Source of the DNA: [Enterobacter] lignolyticus SCF1
GTDB lineage: Bacteria > Pseudomonadota > Gammaproteobacteria > Enterobacterales > Enterobacteriaceae
Direction of reading: 5' to 3'
Assembly: GCF_000164865.1 (NCBI RefSeq)
Contig: NC_014618.1
Location: 2,604,001-2,668,000 of the forward strand
DNA length: 64,000 nt
Shown here: positions 51,778 through 60,962 of the stretch, piece after piece
Numbering within the stretch: position 1 is the stretch's first letter
Layout of the letters: the number at the start of each line of letters is the position of its first letter
Made by a program: the position numbers and the translations under genes
The notes under the pieces: generated by a model
The model's database searches: none
Seen by the model: the letters and a program-made list of their open reading frames with translations, nothing else
Told to the model about the DNA's origin: nothing

Positions 51778-52947
51778 TTACTGCCCATCAAGGCCGCGAA
51801 TGGGTTTGATCGTTGCCCATGAGCGGCAAGACGGGCAGTGCCAGTACAGGGTGTAGGCGGTAAAGCCGCACTTAGAGCAGCGATAGCGCGGCTTACTGCG
51901 CACCTGCTCGCCCACCATATCGCGCAGTACCATCAGGCTCTCTTTCGCACGCCCTTCTTCCGCTTCGTTGAGGTGGTAATCCATCAGCTTGTGGAAAACG
52001 CGCATCGTCGGATGGCGCTGTAGCTGGCGGGTCACGTACGTCTGGGCGCTCTCAACGCCCTCCTGCTGTTCGAGGATCTGCGCCAGCATCAGCTCAGCGG
52101 TCGCACCGGTGTTCTCTTCTACGGCGCGGCGCAAAAAGGCGGCCCATTCGTCATTTTTACCCAACTGCTGGTAGCAGGTCTGGAGCATCTCCAGCGTTTC
52201 GCTGACCAGCTCTCGGTCCTGTTCGATAACCCGCTGCAGGCTCTCAACGGCCTTGTCATATTCGCCCTGCGCCATCAGCACCCGCCCCATCATAATGGAG
52301 ATGCGCGCGCTGTTGCGATCGGCCGCCGCGCCCTTCTTCAGCAGCGAGATGGCCTTGTCCATATCGTTGTTGCCCATCTGCTGCAGCGCGAGCTCACACC
52401 AGAAATGGGCGATTTCCGGGCGGTGCTTCTCTTTGCCGAGCTTCACCAGACGTTCAGCCACCTCAATGGCCTTCTGCCAGTCGCTGGTCGCCTGGTAAAT
52501 TTGCAGCAGCTGCTGCAGCGCGCCGATGCGAAAATCAGTTTCATCCACCAGTTGGCTGAACATATCTTCGGCACGGTCATACAGTCCGGCGGCCATATAG
52601 TCGCGACCAAGCTGCTGTACCGCCAGCAGGCGCTGGTCGTAGGTCAGGGAGGCGCTTTCCATTAAGGTTTGATGGATGCGGATAGCCCGGTCGACCTCGC
52701 CGCGGGAGCGGAACAGGTTGCCGAGCGTCAGGTGCGCCTCAACGGTGCCGGTGTCCTCTTTAAGCATATCGAGGAACAGATCCACCGCCTTGTCCTGCTG
52801 ATTACTGAGCAGGAAGTTAACCCCCGCAACATAGTCGCGGGAAAGACGGTTAGCGTCGTCCTGTTTGGACTGCTGTGCACTTCTGCGGCCCATATACCAG
52901 CCGTATGCGGCGGCAACGGGCAAAAGCAGAAACAACAACTCCAGCAT
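51778..52947 (-). CDS. lapB: LPS assembly protein B
   Basis: Membrane-anchored TPR protein (389 aa, same as E. coli). It adapts FtsH to degrade LpxC and so limits LPS synthesis. N-terminal transmembrane helix (MLELLFLLLPVAAAYGWYM), about nine TPR repeats, and a C-terminal rubredoxin-like metal site (CSKCGF, CPSC). It starts six bases after lapA, the same order as E. coli. Confidence 0.97.
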   Translation of the reverse strand: MLELLFLLLPVAAAYGWYMGRRSAQQSKQDDANRLSRDYVAGVNFLLSNQQDKAVDLFLDMLKEDTGTVEAHLTLGNLFRSRGEVDRAIRIHQTLMESASLTYDQRLLAVQQLGRDYMAAGLYDRAEDMFSQLVDETDFRIGALQQLLQIYQATSDWQKAIEVAERLVKLGKEKHRPEIAHFWCELALQQMGNNDMDKAISLLKKGAAADRNSARISIMMGRVLMAQGEYDKAVESLQRVIEQDRELVSETLEMLQTCYQQLGKNDEWAAFLRRAVEENTGATAELMLAQILEQQEGVESAQTYVTRQLQRHPTMRVFHKLMDYHLNEAEEGRAKESLMVLRDMVGEQVRSKPRYRCSKCGFTAYTLYWHCPSCRSWATIKPIRGLDGQ

Positions 52948-52953
52948 AGAATC

Positions 52954-53262
52954 TTATTCCTTCGTCGCCGGGACGTCCGGTGCCGATGGCGTAGAGGCAG
53001 CAGGCGAGATTTGCTGTTCCAGGCGTTTAATTTTACGCTCCGCGCGCAGCAGCGACACCCGCAGGCGCAGCCAGAACAGGCCGCACACCAGCCAGCCTAT
53101 CGCAAACCCGGCGGCGAACAGTACGGCCAGCAGCGTAGAGATACGGAACTCGCCCTGCGCCAGCAGGTAGTTGAACGTCACGACCTGATCGTTCTGCGCC
53201 CCAAGGGTGACTGAGATGACGAAAATCGCTAATACCAGTAAGAAAATGAGTAAATATTTCAC
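52954..53262 (-). CDS. lapA: LPS assembly protein A
   Basis: Small inner-membrane protein (102 aa, same as E. coli) with two transmembrane segments (about 1-20 and 43-65) and a C-terminal coiled region (LRAERKIKRLEQQI). Partner of LapB. The start codon is GTG at 53260-53262, as I recall for E. coli lapA. Confidence 0.95.
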   Translation of the reverse strand: MKYLLIFLLVLAIFVISVTLGAQNDQVVTFNYLLAQGEFRISTLLAVLFAAGFAIGWLVCGLFWLRLRVSLLRAERKIKRLEQQISPAASTPSAPDVPATKE

Positions 53263-53413
53263 ATTACTTCCCGTTATGTGGTGTGAGCGTATAAATCATG
53301 TTCACCGCGCCGTTATTGTCCTATAAAGTACCATCTTCGCCGCAGCGGTGAAACTAGCAAGCGCAGCGCGAACCATGGATTTATGGGCAAAATGTCATAA
53401 ATCAACGCAGGCG

Positions 53414-54175
53414 TTAGTTCTTCTCACCGACGGCAGATTTCTGCTCATCCGTTTCCGGCGGCGTCAGAGGGCCGCAGAGCCGCTGCGTAATCCAGGTTGC
53501 CGCGACCGCCAGCAGCCAGGAGATAAGCGTGGCGGCAATCAGATCCTGCGGCCAGTGCATGCCCAGCGCTAAGCGACTGCCCATGACCGCCGTGGCCCAG
53601 ACCATCAGCACAGCGACAGCCAGCGTCCGACGACGCGGCCAGAGCAGGCCGACGCCAAGCAGCGCCCAGCTGGCGGCGAACATGGTGTGGCCGGACGGGA
53701 AGGCATAGCCGGTTTCTTTTTGCCAGTGCTGACGCAAAAACAGAGGAATATCCTGTCGTGTCGAAAGCTGCTGCCCGACCCGTTCGGCACGCGCCTTGCG
53801 AGGTAAAGTGTAGAACGCTTCAACCGGAACATGCTGTGATTTTTCCAGCCATACCGCGTACGGACGCGGCTCCTGCACCTGCTCTTTGACCCACGATTTC
53901 ACCCCCTGCCCCAGCAAAATAGTCGCCGTCAGGATCAGAAAAAGCGCCGCCGACGCCCGCAGGCGAAAACGCAGGCACCATAAGAACCCGCCGCATAGCG
54001 CGACGTGGGTGATAATTCCCCACGGCTGCGTCACCGTTTCGGTGATCCAGAACAGCAGTCTGAGCCATCCGCTGTCGTGGCCCGGCCGCCACTGCCAGCC
54101 AGAAAGCCATACCGCAACGGGCATCACAAGCAATATCGCCGCCCCGATGGCGGTACGTCTGGCGATAGCGAGCAT
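53414..54175 (-). CDS. pgpB: Phosphatidylglycerophosphatase B
   Basis: PAP2-type membrane phosphatase (253 aa) acting on phosphatidylglycerophosphate and undecaprenyl pyrophosphate. The three motifs are present: K-x6-RP in KEQVQEPRP, PSGHT, and SRLALGMHWPQD. Six hydrophobic segments. Start 54175 (MLAIARRT) has AAGGAGG directly upstream; the longer frame to 54202 is rejected. Confidence 0.96.
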   Translation of the reverse strand: MLAIARRTAIGAAILLVMPVAVWLSGWQWRPGHDSGWLRLLFWITETVTQPWGIITHVALCGGFLWCLRFRLRASAALFLILTATILLGQGVKSWVKEQVQEPRPYAVWLEKSQHVPVEAFYTLPRKARAERVGQQLSTRQDIPLFLRQHWQKETGYAFPSGHTMFAASWALLGVGLLWPRRRTLAVAVLMVWATAVMGSRLALGMHWPQDLIAATLISWLLAVAATWITQRLCGPLTPPETDEQKSAVGEKN

Positions 54176-54354
54176 CGCGCCTCCTTTTCCCTTACACATC
54201 ACAATGATAACTGATAATTCGCGCGACGGTATAAAGATACCGAATTGTGCGCTTTAGCAGCAGATGATCGTCAGTCATTAGGCGAAGTTTCACCGTTGTG
54301 GCAAAATATCAGAAACAGAAGGCATCAGCATGCCGACGTAATCTGGAGAATCAC

Positions 54355-54945
54355 ATGCAGCTTAAACGTGTGGCAGAAGCCAAACTGCCAACCCCCTGGG
54401 GCGATTTCCTGATGGTGGGCTTTGAAGAACTGGCAACCGGGCAGGATCACGTGGCCCTCGTTTTCGGCGATATTACGGGCAAAACGCCCGTCCTCGCCCG
54501 CGTACACTCGGAATGCCTGACCGGCGACGCACTGTTCAGCCTGCGCTGTGATTGCGGCTTTCAGCTGGAGGCGGCGCTGACGCATATCGCTGAAGAGGGT
54601 CGCGGCGTGCTGCTGTATCACCGTCAGGAAGGGCGCAACATCGGCCTGCTGAATAAAATTCGCGCCTATGCGCTGCAGGACCAGGGCTATGACACCGTTG
54701 AGGCCAACCATCAGCTCGGCTTCGCCGCCGACGAGCGTGACTTCACCCTGTGCGCTGATATGTTCAAACTGCTGGGTGTTGACGAGGTCCGTCTGCTCAC
54801 CAACAACCCGCTGAAGGTTGAAATCCTTACCGAGGCGGGCATCAACATTGTGGAGCGCGTGTCGCTGATCGTCGGGCGTAATCCTAACAATGCGCACTAT
54901 CTCGACACCAAAGCCGCCAAGATGGGGCATCTGCTCGACAACTAA
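54355..54945 (+). CDS. ribA: GTP cyclohydrolase II
   Basis: First enzyme of riboflavin synthesis (196 aa, same as E. coli). Zinc ligands Cys54, Cys65 and Cys67 ([17 protein letters not shown]) and the catalytic region [21 protein letters not shown] are visible. Start 54355 has GGAG six bases upstream. A strong terminator follows. Confidence 0.98.
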   Translation: MQLKRVAEAKLPTPWGDFLMVGFEELATGQDHVALVFGDITGKTPVLARVHSECLTGDALFSLRCDCGFQLEAALTHIAEEGRGVLLYHRQEGRNIGLLNKIRAYALQDQGYDTVEANHQLGFAADERDFTLCADMFKLLGVDEVRLLTNNPLKVEILTEAGINIVERVSLIVGRNPNNAHYLDTKAAKMGHLLDN

Positions 54946-54951
54946 ATTCCG

Positions 54952-54980
54952 CGCCCCTCCATTGTGAGGGGCGTTTTTTT
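54952..54980 (+). terminator. Rho-independent terminator after ribA
   Basis: CGCCCCTC/GAGGGGCG 8-bp stem, 6-base loop, then seven T. It ends only 17 bases before the leader ORF of the following synthetase gene. Confidence 0.95.
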
Positions 54981-54997
54981 GCTGTACGGTATCAGAC

Positions 54998-55054
54998 ATG
55001 ACGAACCGTAATCCTGTCTCCACCCACACCGCTTTCTTCTGGTGGCAGCCTTAA
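54998..55054 (+). CDS. Candidate Trp-rich leader peptide upstream of trpS2
   Basis: Eighteen-codon ORF: MTNRNPVSTHTAFFWWQP. Two adjacent Trp codons (55040-55045) lie four codons before the stop, an arrangement typical of amino-acid leader peptides and unlikely in a random 18-residue frame. It ends 97 bases before a tryptophanyl-tRNA synthetase gene. The stop sits in a hairpin whose left arm overlaps the Trp codons. Weak points: no clear ribosome site, and only 17 bases separate it from the ribA terminator, so its promoter must overlap that terminator or depend on read-through. Confidence 0.6.
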   Translation: MTNRNPVSTHTAFFWWQP

Positions 55055-55134
55055 CATAAGGCCGCCTGGATACTCGCATCTTTTTTCTCAGGCCGCCGGA
55101 AGGCGACCACTGTCAACAGGACGCATTCCGGCGC
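55040..55134 (+). promoter_or_regulatory. Possible attenuation region of trpS2
   Basis: Several competing pairings are visible. GGCAGCCTT (55044-55052) pairs with AAGGCCGCC (55058-55066), one mismatch, 5-base loop. GGCCGCC occurs twice (55061-55067, 55091-55097). The first copy can pair with the AGGCGACC at 55101-55108. CGCCGGAA (55094-55101) is perfectly complementary to TTCCGGCG (55126-55133). A T6 run lies at 55081-55086. Together with the Trp codons this suggests ribosome-position-dependent control, by termination or by masking the trpS2 start, but the exact terminator is not clear by eye. Confidence 0.45.
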
Positions 55135-55151
55135 ATTACACGGAGCTTCTG

Positions 55152-56171
55152 ATGACACAGTTAAACACCACGTCCCATCTCATTCTGACCGGCGACCGCC
55201 CGACCGGCCCGCTGCATCTTGGCCACTACGTCGGCTCGCTGCGCCAGCGGGTAGCGCTACAGCACCAGCACCCGCAGTACATCCTGATTGCCGATCTCCA
55301 GGGATTGACCGACAACGGCAGCCAGCCGGAAAAGGTGGTGAACAACATTCTGGAGGTAATGGCGGATTATCTGGCGGTCGGCATTCGCCCCGACCTGTCG
55401 ACCATCTGCCTGCAGTCCGCCCTGCCTGCGCTGGCGGAGTTAACCATGCTGTATATGAATATCGTGACCGTCTCCCGCGTGGAGCGTAACCCGACGGTGA
55501 AAAACGAGATCCTGCAGAAAGGCTTTTCCCGCTCGCTGCCGACCGGCTTTCTGGTCTATCCCATCAGCCAGGCAGCCGATATTACCGCCTTTGGCGCCGA
55601 TCGGGTGCCGGTGGGCGACGATCAGCTGCCGATGATCGAGCAAACCAACGAAATCGTTCACAAAATGAATGCGCTGACCGGCGAACAGACGCTCAGACGC
55701 TGCGAGGCCGTGCTGAGCCCGATGGGCCGACTGCCCGGGGTGGACGGTAACGCCAAGATGTCGAAATCGCTCGGCAACGCGCTGTCGCTGTCGGCCTCTG
55801 AAGTGGAAATCCATCGCGCCGTCAGCGATATGTTTACCGACCCGGGCCATCTGCGGATAAGCGATCCGGGCAAAATTGAGGGCAACGTGGTGTTTACCTG
55901 GCTTGACGCTTTTCACCCGGATACCGACAAAGTGCGCGAGATGAAAGCGCATTACCAGCGCGGCGGGCTCGGCGACCGCGTCTGTAAAAACACGCTGGAG
56001 GAGTGCCTGCAAACGCTGCTGGCGCCGATACGCGAGCGCCGGCGGGCGCTTATCAACGATAAAGAAACGCTGCTCGGTATTCTGAAACAGGGCAGCGAGC
56101 AGGCGCATGAGTTGACGCAGAAGACGCTGGCCATCGTGAAAAAGGGGCTGGGTTTGCCGGTAATGTTCTGA
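55152..56171 (+). CDS. Second tryptophanyl-tRNA synthetase (TrpRS paralogue)
   Basis: Class I aminoacyl-tRNA synthetase (339 aa). HIGH motif as HLGH at 22-25 (GPLHLGHYVGS) and KMSKS at 202-206 are both intact, so it should be active. It differs strongly from E. coli TrpS (SGELTIGNYMGAL), whose gene lies elsewhere in enterics, and looks like the auxiliary TrpRS type reported in some bacteria to give resistance to Trp-mimic antibiotics such as indolmycin; that role is inference. GGAG precedes the ATG. It sits between ribA and acnA, where E. coli has nothing, and convergent to acnA. Confidence 0.85.
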   Translation: MTQLNTTSHLILTGDRPTGPLHLGHYVGSLRQRVALQHQHPQYILIADLQGLTDNGSQPEKVVNNILEVMADYLAVGIRPDLSTICLQSALPALAELTMLYMNIVTVSRVERNPTVKNEILQKGFSRSLPTGFLVYPISQAADITAFGADRVPVGDDQLPMIEQTNEIVHKMNALTGEQTLRRCEAVLSPMGRLPGVDGNAKMSKSLGNALSLSASEVEIHRAVSDMFTDPGHLRISDPGKIEGNVVFTWLDAFHPDTDKVREMKAHYQRGGLGDRVCKNTLEECLQTLLAPIRERRRALINDKETLLGILKQGSEQAHELTQKTLAIVKKGLGLPVMF

Positions 56172-56204
56172 AGATAGCGGGTCTGCGGCGCAGGCCCGCT
56201 ATCT
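56172..56204. terminator. Bidirectional terminator between trpS2 and acnA
   Basis: AGATAGCGGG/CCCGCTATCT 10-bp perfect outer stem plus an inner CTGC/GCAG pairing, filling most of the 41-bp gap between the convergent stop codons. Confidence 0.85.
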
Positions 56205-56212
56205 GACACGCA

Positions 56213-58888
56213 TCAGTGCAGCATATTACGAATCACGTAGTGCAGGATGCCGTCGTTCTGGTAGTAGGTCAGCTCCGTGGCGGTATCGATACGGCAGCGG
56301 CAGTGGATAACCTGCGTTTTTCCGTCCGCGCGGGTCAGCTTCACCGCCACCGTCGCCCCGGGCTTCAGCGCCTGCAAACCGCTGATATCGATACGCTCCT
56401 CCCCGGTCAGCCCCAGGGTTTTGCGGCTCACGCCCGGCGCGAACTCAAGCGGAAGAATCCCCATCCCGATCAGGTTGGAACGGTGAATTCGCTCAAACGA
56501 CTCGGCAATCACCACCCGCACGCCCAGCAGACGCGGTCCCTTGGCGGCCCAGTCGCGGCTGGAGCCAGAACCGTACTCTTTACCGGCTATCACCGCCAGC
56601 GGCGTTCCCTCCTGCTGATAGCGCATCGCCGCGTCATAAATAGAGACCACCTCCGCTCCCGGCAAGTGGCGCGTCATCCCGCCCTCGACGCCGGGCACCA
56701 TCTCGTTGCGAATGCGGATGTTGGCAAACGTTCCCCGCATCATGACCTCATGGTTGCCGCGTCGCGAACCGTAGGAGTTAAAGTCGCGCCGCTCAACGCC
56801 ATGGCTTTGCAGATAGCGCCCCGCCGGGCTCTCGGCCTTAATGTTGCCCGCGGGCGAAATGTGGTCGGTGGTGACCGAGTCGCCGAGCATCGCCAGGATC
56901 CGCGCGCCGTGGATATCTTCAACCGGGTCCGGTGTTACGCCCATCTCATCAAAGAACGGCGACAGGCGGATATAGGTGGAGTCCGGCTGCCAGCCGTAGG
57001 TATCCGACCCTTCGACCTGAATGGACTTCCACTCCGGCGTGCCTTCAAACACGGCGGCGTACTCCTTGTGGAACATGTCGGTTGAGACTGCCTCCACCGC
57101 CCGGGCTATCTCCTGCCCGCTCGGCCAGATATCGCGGAGGTACACCGGCGCGCCCTGCCCGTCATGCCCCAGCGGATCGCGGGTCAGGTCGAGGTTCATA
57201 TTGCCGGCCAGCGCATAGGCCACCACCAGCGGCGGCGAGGCCAGCCAGTTGGTTTTCACCAATGGGTGAATACGTCCTTCAAAGTTTCGGTTGCCGGAAA
57301 GCACCGCGCCTACGGTGAGATCGCCCTGTTTAATCGCCAGCTCGATAGGCTCCGGCAGCGGGCCGGAGTTGCCGATACAGGTGGTACAGCCGTAGCCCAC
57401 GAGGTTAAAGCCCAGCGCATCCAGCCAGGGCGTTAGTCCGGCATGGGCCAGATAGTCGGAAACCACTTTCGATCCCGGCGCCAGCGAGGCTTTAACCCAC
57501 GGCTGACGTTTCAGACCCCGCGCGACGGCTTTTTTCGCCAGCAGCCCGGCTGCCATCAGCACGCTGGGGTTTGAGGTGTTAGTACAGGAGGTGATGGCCG
57601 CAATCACCACCGCGCCGTCGGGCAGCGCGTACTGATGACCGTTCAGAGTATATTCCACCGGCGGGCGGTTTTTCTGCGCGGCGTTCAGCTCAAGCTCCGC
57701 GCTGGCGGCGAACGCTTTCGGCACATTGCCCAGCGCCACGCGGTCCTGCGGACGCTTCGGCCCGGCGAGGCTGGCCTCTACTTCGCCCATGTCCAGCGCC
57801 AGCGTGCTGGTGAACACCGGCTCATCGCCCGGCAGACGCCACATGCCCTGCGCTTTAGCATACGCCTCCACCAGCGCTATCTGCGCGTCGCTGCGTCCGC
57901 TGAGGCGCATGTAGTCGAGGGTCACCGCATCAATCGGGAAGAAGCCGCAGGTGGCGCCGTATTCCGGCGACATATTGGCGATCGTCGCGCGATCGGCCAG
58001 CGGCAATGAATCAAGGCCATCGCCATAAAATTCAACAAATTTACCCACCACCCCGTGCTTGCGCAGCATCTGCGTAACGGTCAGCACCAGGTCGGTCGCG
58101 GTAATGCCTTCGCGCAGCTTTCCGCTGAGCTTAAAGCCCACCACGTCCGGAATCAGCATCGAGACCGGCTGGCCCAGCATCGCGGCTTCGGCTTCAATAC
58201 CGCCGACGCCCCAGCCCAGCACGCCCAGCCCGTTGATCATGGTGGTATGGGAATCGGTGCCCACCAGGCTGTCCGGCCAGGCGACCCACTCCCCGTTCTG
58301 TTCTTCGCTCCATACCGCTTTGCCCAGGTACTCCAGGTTAACCTGATGGCAGATCCCGGTTCCCGGCGGCACCACGCTGAAGCGGCTGAACGCCTGCTGT
58401 CCCCAGCGCAGAAACACATAGCGTTCGTGGTTGCGCTCCATCTCCAGACGCACGTTTTCGCTGAAGGCGTCATCATCGCCGAAGCGATCGACCGTTACCG
58501 AGTGGTCAATCACCAGATCAACGGGCGACAGCGGGTTTACTTTCGCGGTATCGCCGCCGAGCCGCTTCACGGCTTCACGCATAGCCGCAAGGTCAACGAC
58601 CGCCGGGACGCCGGTAAAATCCTGCATCAGCACGCGGGCGGGGCGCCAGGCGATTTCACGGTCGGCGTGCGCCTGGGTAAGCCAGGCGGCCAGCGCGTGG
58701 ATATCGTCTGCGGTGACGGAATCGCCATCCTGCCAGCGCAGCAGGTTTTCGAGTAAGACTTTGAGTGATTTCGGCAGACGGGAAATATCGCCGATCTGTT
58801 TTGCGGCCAGCGGCAGGCTGTAGTAGTGATACGTTTTTGCCTGAACCTGCAGCGTATCCTTACTGGCTTCGCGTAGGGTTAACGACAT
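56213..58888 (-). CDS. acnA: Aconitate hydratase A
   Basis: Stress and stationary-phase aconitase (891 aa, same as E. coli), interconverting citrate and isocitrate. The [4Fe-4S] cysteines are in SCTNTSNPS and [12 protein letters not shown]. Swivel-domain signatures [10 protein letters not shown] and [16 protein letters not shown] are present. AAGGAGG lies just upstream of the ATG. E. coli acnA is also the SoxRS-induced, oxidation-resistant form and its apoprotein binds mRNA. Confidence 0.98.
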   Translation of the reverse strand: MSLTLREASKDTLQVQAKTYHYYSLPLAAKQIGDISRLPKSLKVLLENLLRWQDGDSVTADDIHALAAWLTQAHADREIAWRPARVLMQDFTGVPAVVDLAAMREAVKRLGGDTAKVNPLSPVDLVIDHSVTVDRFGDDDAFSENVRLEMERNHERYVFLRWGQQAFSRFSVVPPGTGICHQVNLEYLGKAVWSEEQNGEWVAWPDSLVGTDSHTTMINGLGVLGWGVGGIEAEAAMLGQPVSMLIPDVVGFKLSGKLREGITATDLVLTVTQMLRKHGVVGKFVEFYGDGLDSLPLADRATIANMSPEYGATCGFFPIDAVTLDYMRLSGRSDAQIALVEAYAKAQGMWRLPGDEPVFTSTLALDMGEVEASLAGPKRPQDRVALGNVPKAFAASAELELNAAQKNRPPVEYTLNGHQYALPDGAVVIAAITSCTNTSNPSVLMAAGLLAKKAVARGLKRQPWVKASLAPGSKVVSDYLAHAGLTPWLDALGFNLVGYGCTTCIGNSGPLPEPIELAIKQGDLTVGAVLSGNRNFEGRIHPLVKTNWLASPPLVVAYALAGNMNLDLTRDPLGHDGQGAPVYLRDIWPSGQEIARAVEAVSTDMFHKEYAAVFEGTPEWKSIQVEGSDTYGWQPDSTYIRLSPFFDEMGVTPDPVEDIHGARILAMLGDSVTTDHISPAGNIKAESPAGRYLQSHGVERRDFNSYGSRRGNHEVMMRGTFANIRIRNEMVPGVEGGMTRHLPGAEVVSIYDAAMRYQQEGTPLAVIAGKEYGSGSSRDWAAKGPRLLGVRVVIAESFERIHRSNLIGMGILPLEFAPGVSRKTLGLTGEERIDISGLQALKPGATVAVKLTRADGKTQVIHCRCRIDTATELTYYQNDGILHYVIRNMLH

Positions 58889-59191
58889 AGCTCCTCCTTA
58901 ATGACAGGGATTCACCACCCTGATGCTCCTCAGGGCCTGTCTTTAAAGATAACACATGCCTGTCGTAACGTTTTGATAACAACCCTAATTGCTAAAATCG
59001 GGCAAATCTTTACCCGTAAAAAAACAAAAACCCGGAACGGTACCGGGTTTACTCAGCAATGCCCCTGGGGACATCTGTATTATTTTTCTTAATCGTCTTT
59101 TACAGGTTGTCGCATATTGCGGGGATGTCTTTATTAATGAGCGCAAGAGGAAACAACACACATCCTGCGGATATTATTCCCGGCGACAATA
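58889..59191 (-). promoter_or_regulatory. acnA upstream region
   Basis: This 303-bp gap holds the acnA leader with its strong ribosome site and, further up, the terminator of the yciX-ymiA unit. A TTATCTTTAAAG stretch about 50 bp before acnA is a possible -10 area. I could not place SoxS, ArcA or CRP sites with confidence. Confidence 0.5.
59016..59050 (-). terminator. Terminator of the ymiA-yciX transcript
   Basis: On the minus strand AAACCCGG pairs with CCGGGTTT (8 bp, 7-base loop) and runs into TTTTTGTTTTTTT. It lies about 140 bases after the yciX stop. Confidence 0.85.
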
Positions 59192-59365
59192 TCAATCTTC
59201 TTTATCATCGTCTTGCGCAAAGGAATCAATAAATGCCTGCTGCTGCTGCGTCAATTTCCACGATGCCGGAACCTCGCCTGGCACCTTTTTACGAGGCGGC
59301 GCGCTGTCATCTGCTGGTGCTTGCCGTTTTTTCTTCACTGCCACACGATGACCCGGTTCCGCCAT
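59192..59365 (-). CDS. yciX: Small conserved protein YciX
   Basis: 57-residue hydrophilic protein starting MAEPGHRVAVKKKRQ and ending QDDDKED. The segment KKVPGEVPASWKLTQQQQAF and the position next to ymiA between acnA and cysB identify it as YciX of E. coli. No membrane segment or known domain; function unknown. The gene starts three bases after the ymiA stop. Confidence 0.8.
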   Translation of the reverse strand: MAEPGHRVAVKKKRQAPADDSAPPRKKVPGEVPASWKLTQQQQAFIDSFAQDDDKED

Positions 59366-59368
59366 TTT

Positions 59369-59509
59369 TTAACCCCAAAACGTCCAGATAAGGAACACGA
59401 CAACCCCCCAGAACACGGCCGAACCCAAAAACACCGCTCGCCAGGCCTTACGCTTGAGCGCAGGATCCCTTGGCGATTCTTCACGTTCTGCTGGCATTGC
59501 TAACCTCAT
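59369..59509 (-). CDS. ymiA: Small membrane protein YmiA
   Basis: 46-residue protein (MRLAMPAEREESPRDPALK...), same length as E. coli YmiA. One C-terminal transmembrane helix (about 22-45, rich in Phe, Trp and Val) follows a charged N-terminus. Function unknown. The start at 59509 matches E. coli MRLAMP; a second ATG five codons on is possible. Co-transcribed with yciX. Confidence 0.88.
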   Translation of the reverse strand: MRLAMPAEREESPRDPALKRKAWRAVFLGSAVFWGVVVFLIWTFWG

Positions 59510-59756
59510 ATAATCGATACCACTTATCGTTACGGCGCGAACAATTGGCGCAGTTAATTATCATTGAGATAAATCCTAATTAAAAACCTGCTCAAAATCC
59601 AGCGAATTTATGAATTAATAGCATGTGAACATTCAATCTTTTGACAACAAATAAATAATTGTTAATGCAAATTTGCATTATGGAGAAATAGTTCTATTTT
59701 GTCATGCTGCGGTAATGAGGAATACATCTGCGGATATTGTCTGGCGGCTTTAAAGC

Positions 59757-59782
59757 GGGTATCCCCGTCACCGGAGATACCC
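59757..59782 (-). terminator. Hairpin after cysB
   Basis: GGGTATC...GATACCC with inner CCG/CGG pairing around a GTGA loop, 17 bases after the cysB stop on the minus strand. Only a weak T-rich tail. The rest of the 289-bp cysB-ymiA gap is AT-rich and presumably holds the ymiA promoter. Confidence 0.6.
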
Positions 59783-59798
59783 TTAATAACGCGGGAAA

Positions 59799-60800
<1,002 letters not shown>

Positions 60801-60904
60801 TCAGTGGCCTAAGACGATTTAATAATAAGAAATGAGTTAACTATAACCACTATATCATTTATACCGGATGTGTATAGATGTGAAGAAAAAATAATAACAA
60901 GGTA

Positions 60905-60932
60905 ATAAAAAGGGGCCGCGAACGCGGCCCCC
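60905..60932 (-). terminator. Terminator after topA
   Basis: GGGGCCGCG/CGCGGCCCC near-perfect GC hairpin followed on the minus strand by TTTTTATT, about 30 bases after the topA stop. Confidence 0.85.
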
Positions 60933-60962
60933 GAAGGTCTGATGACAGGCAAAGAAGCAGAT

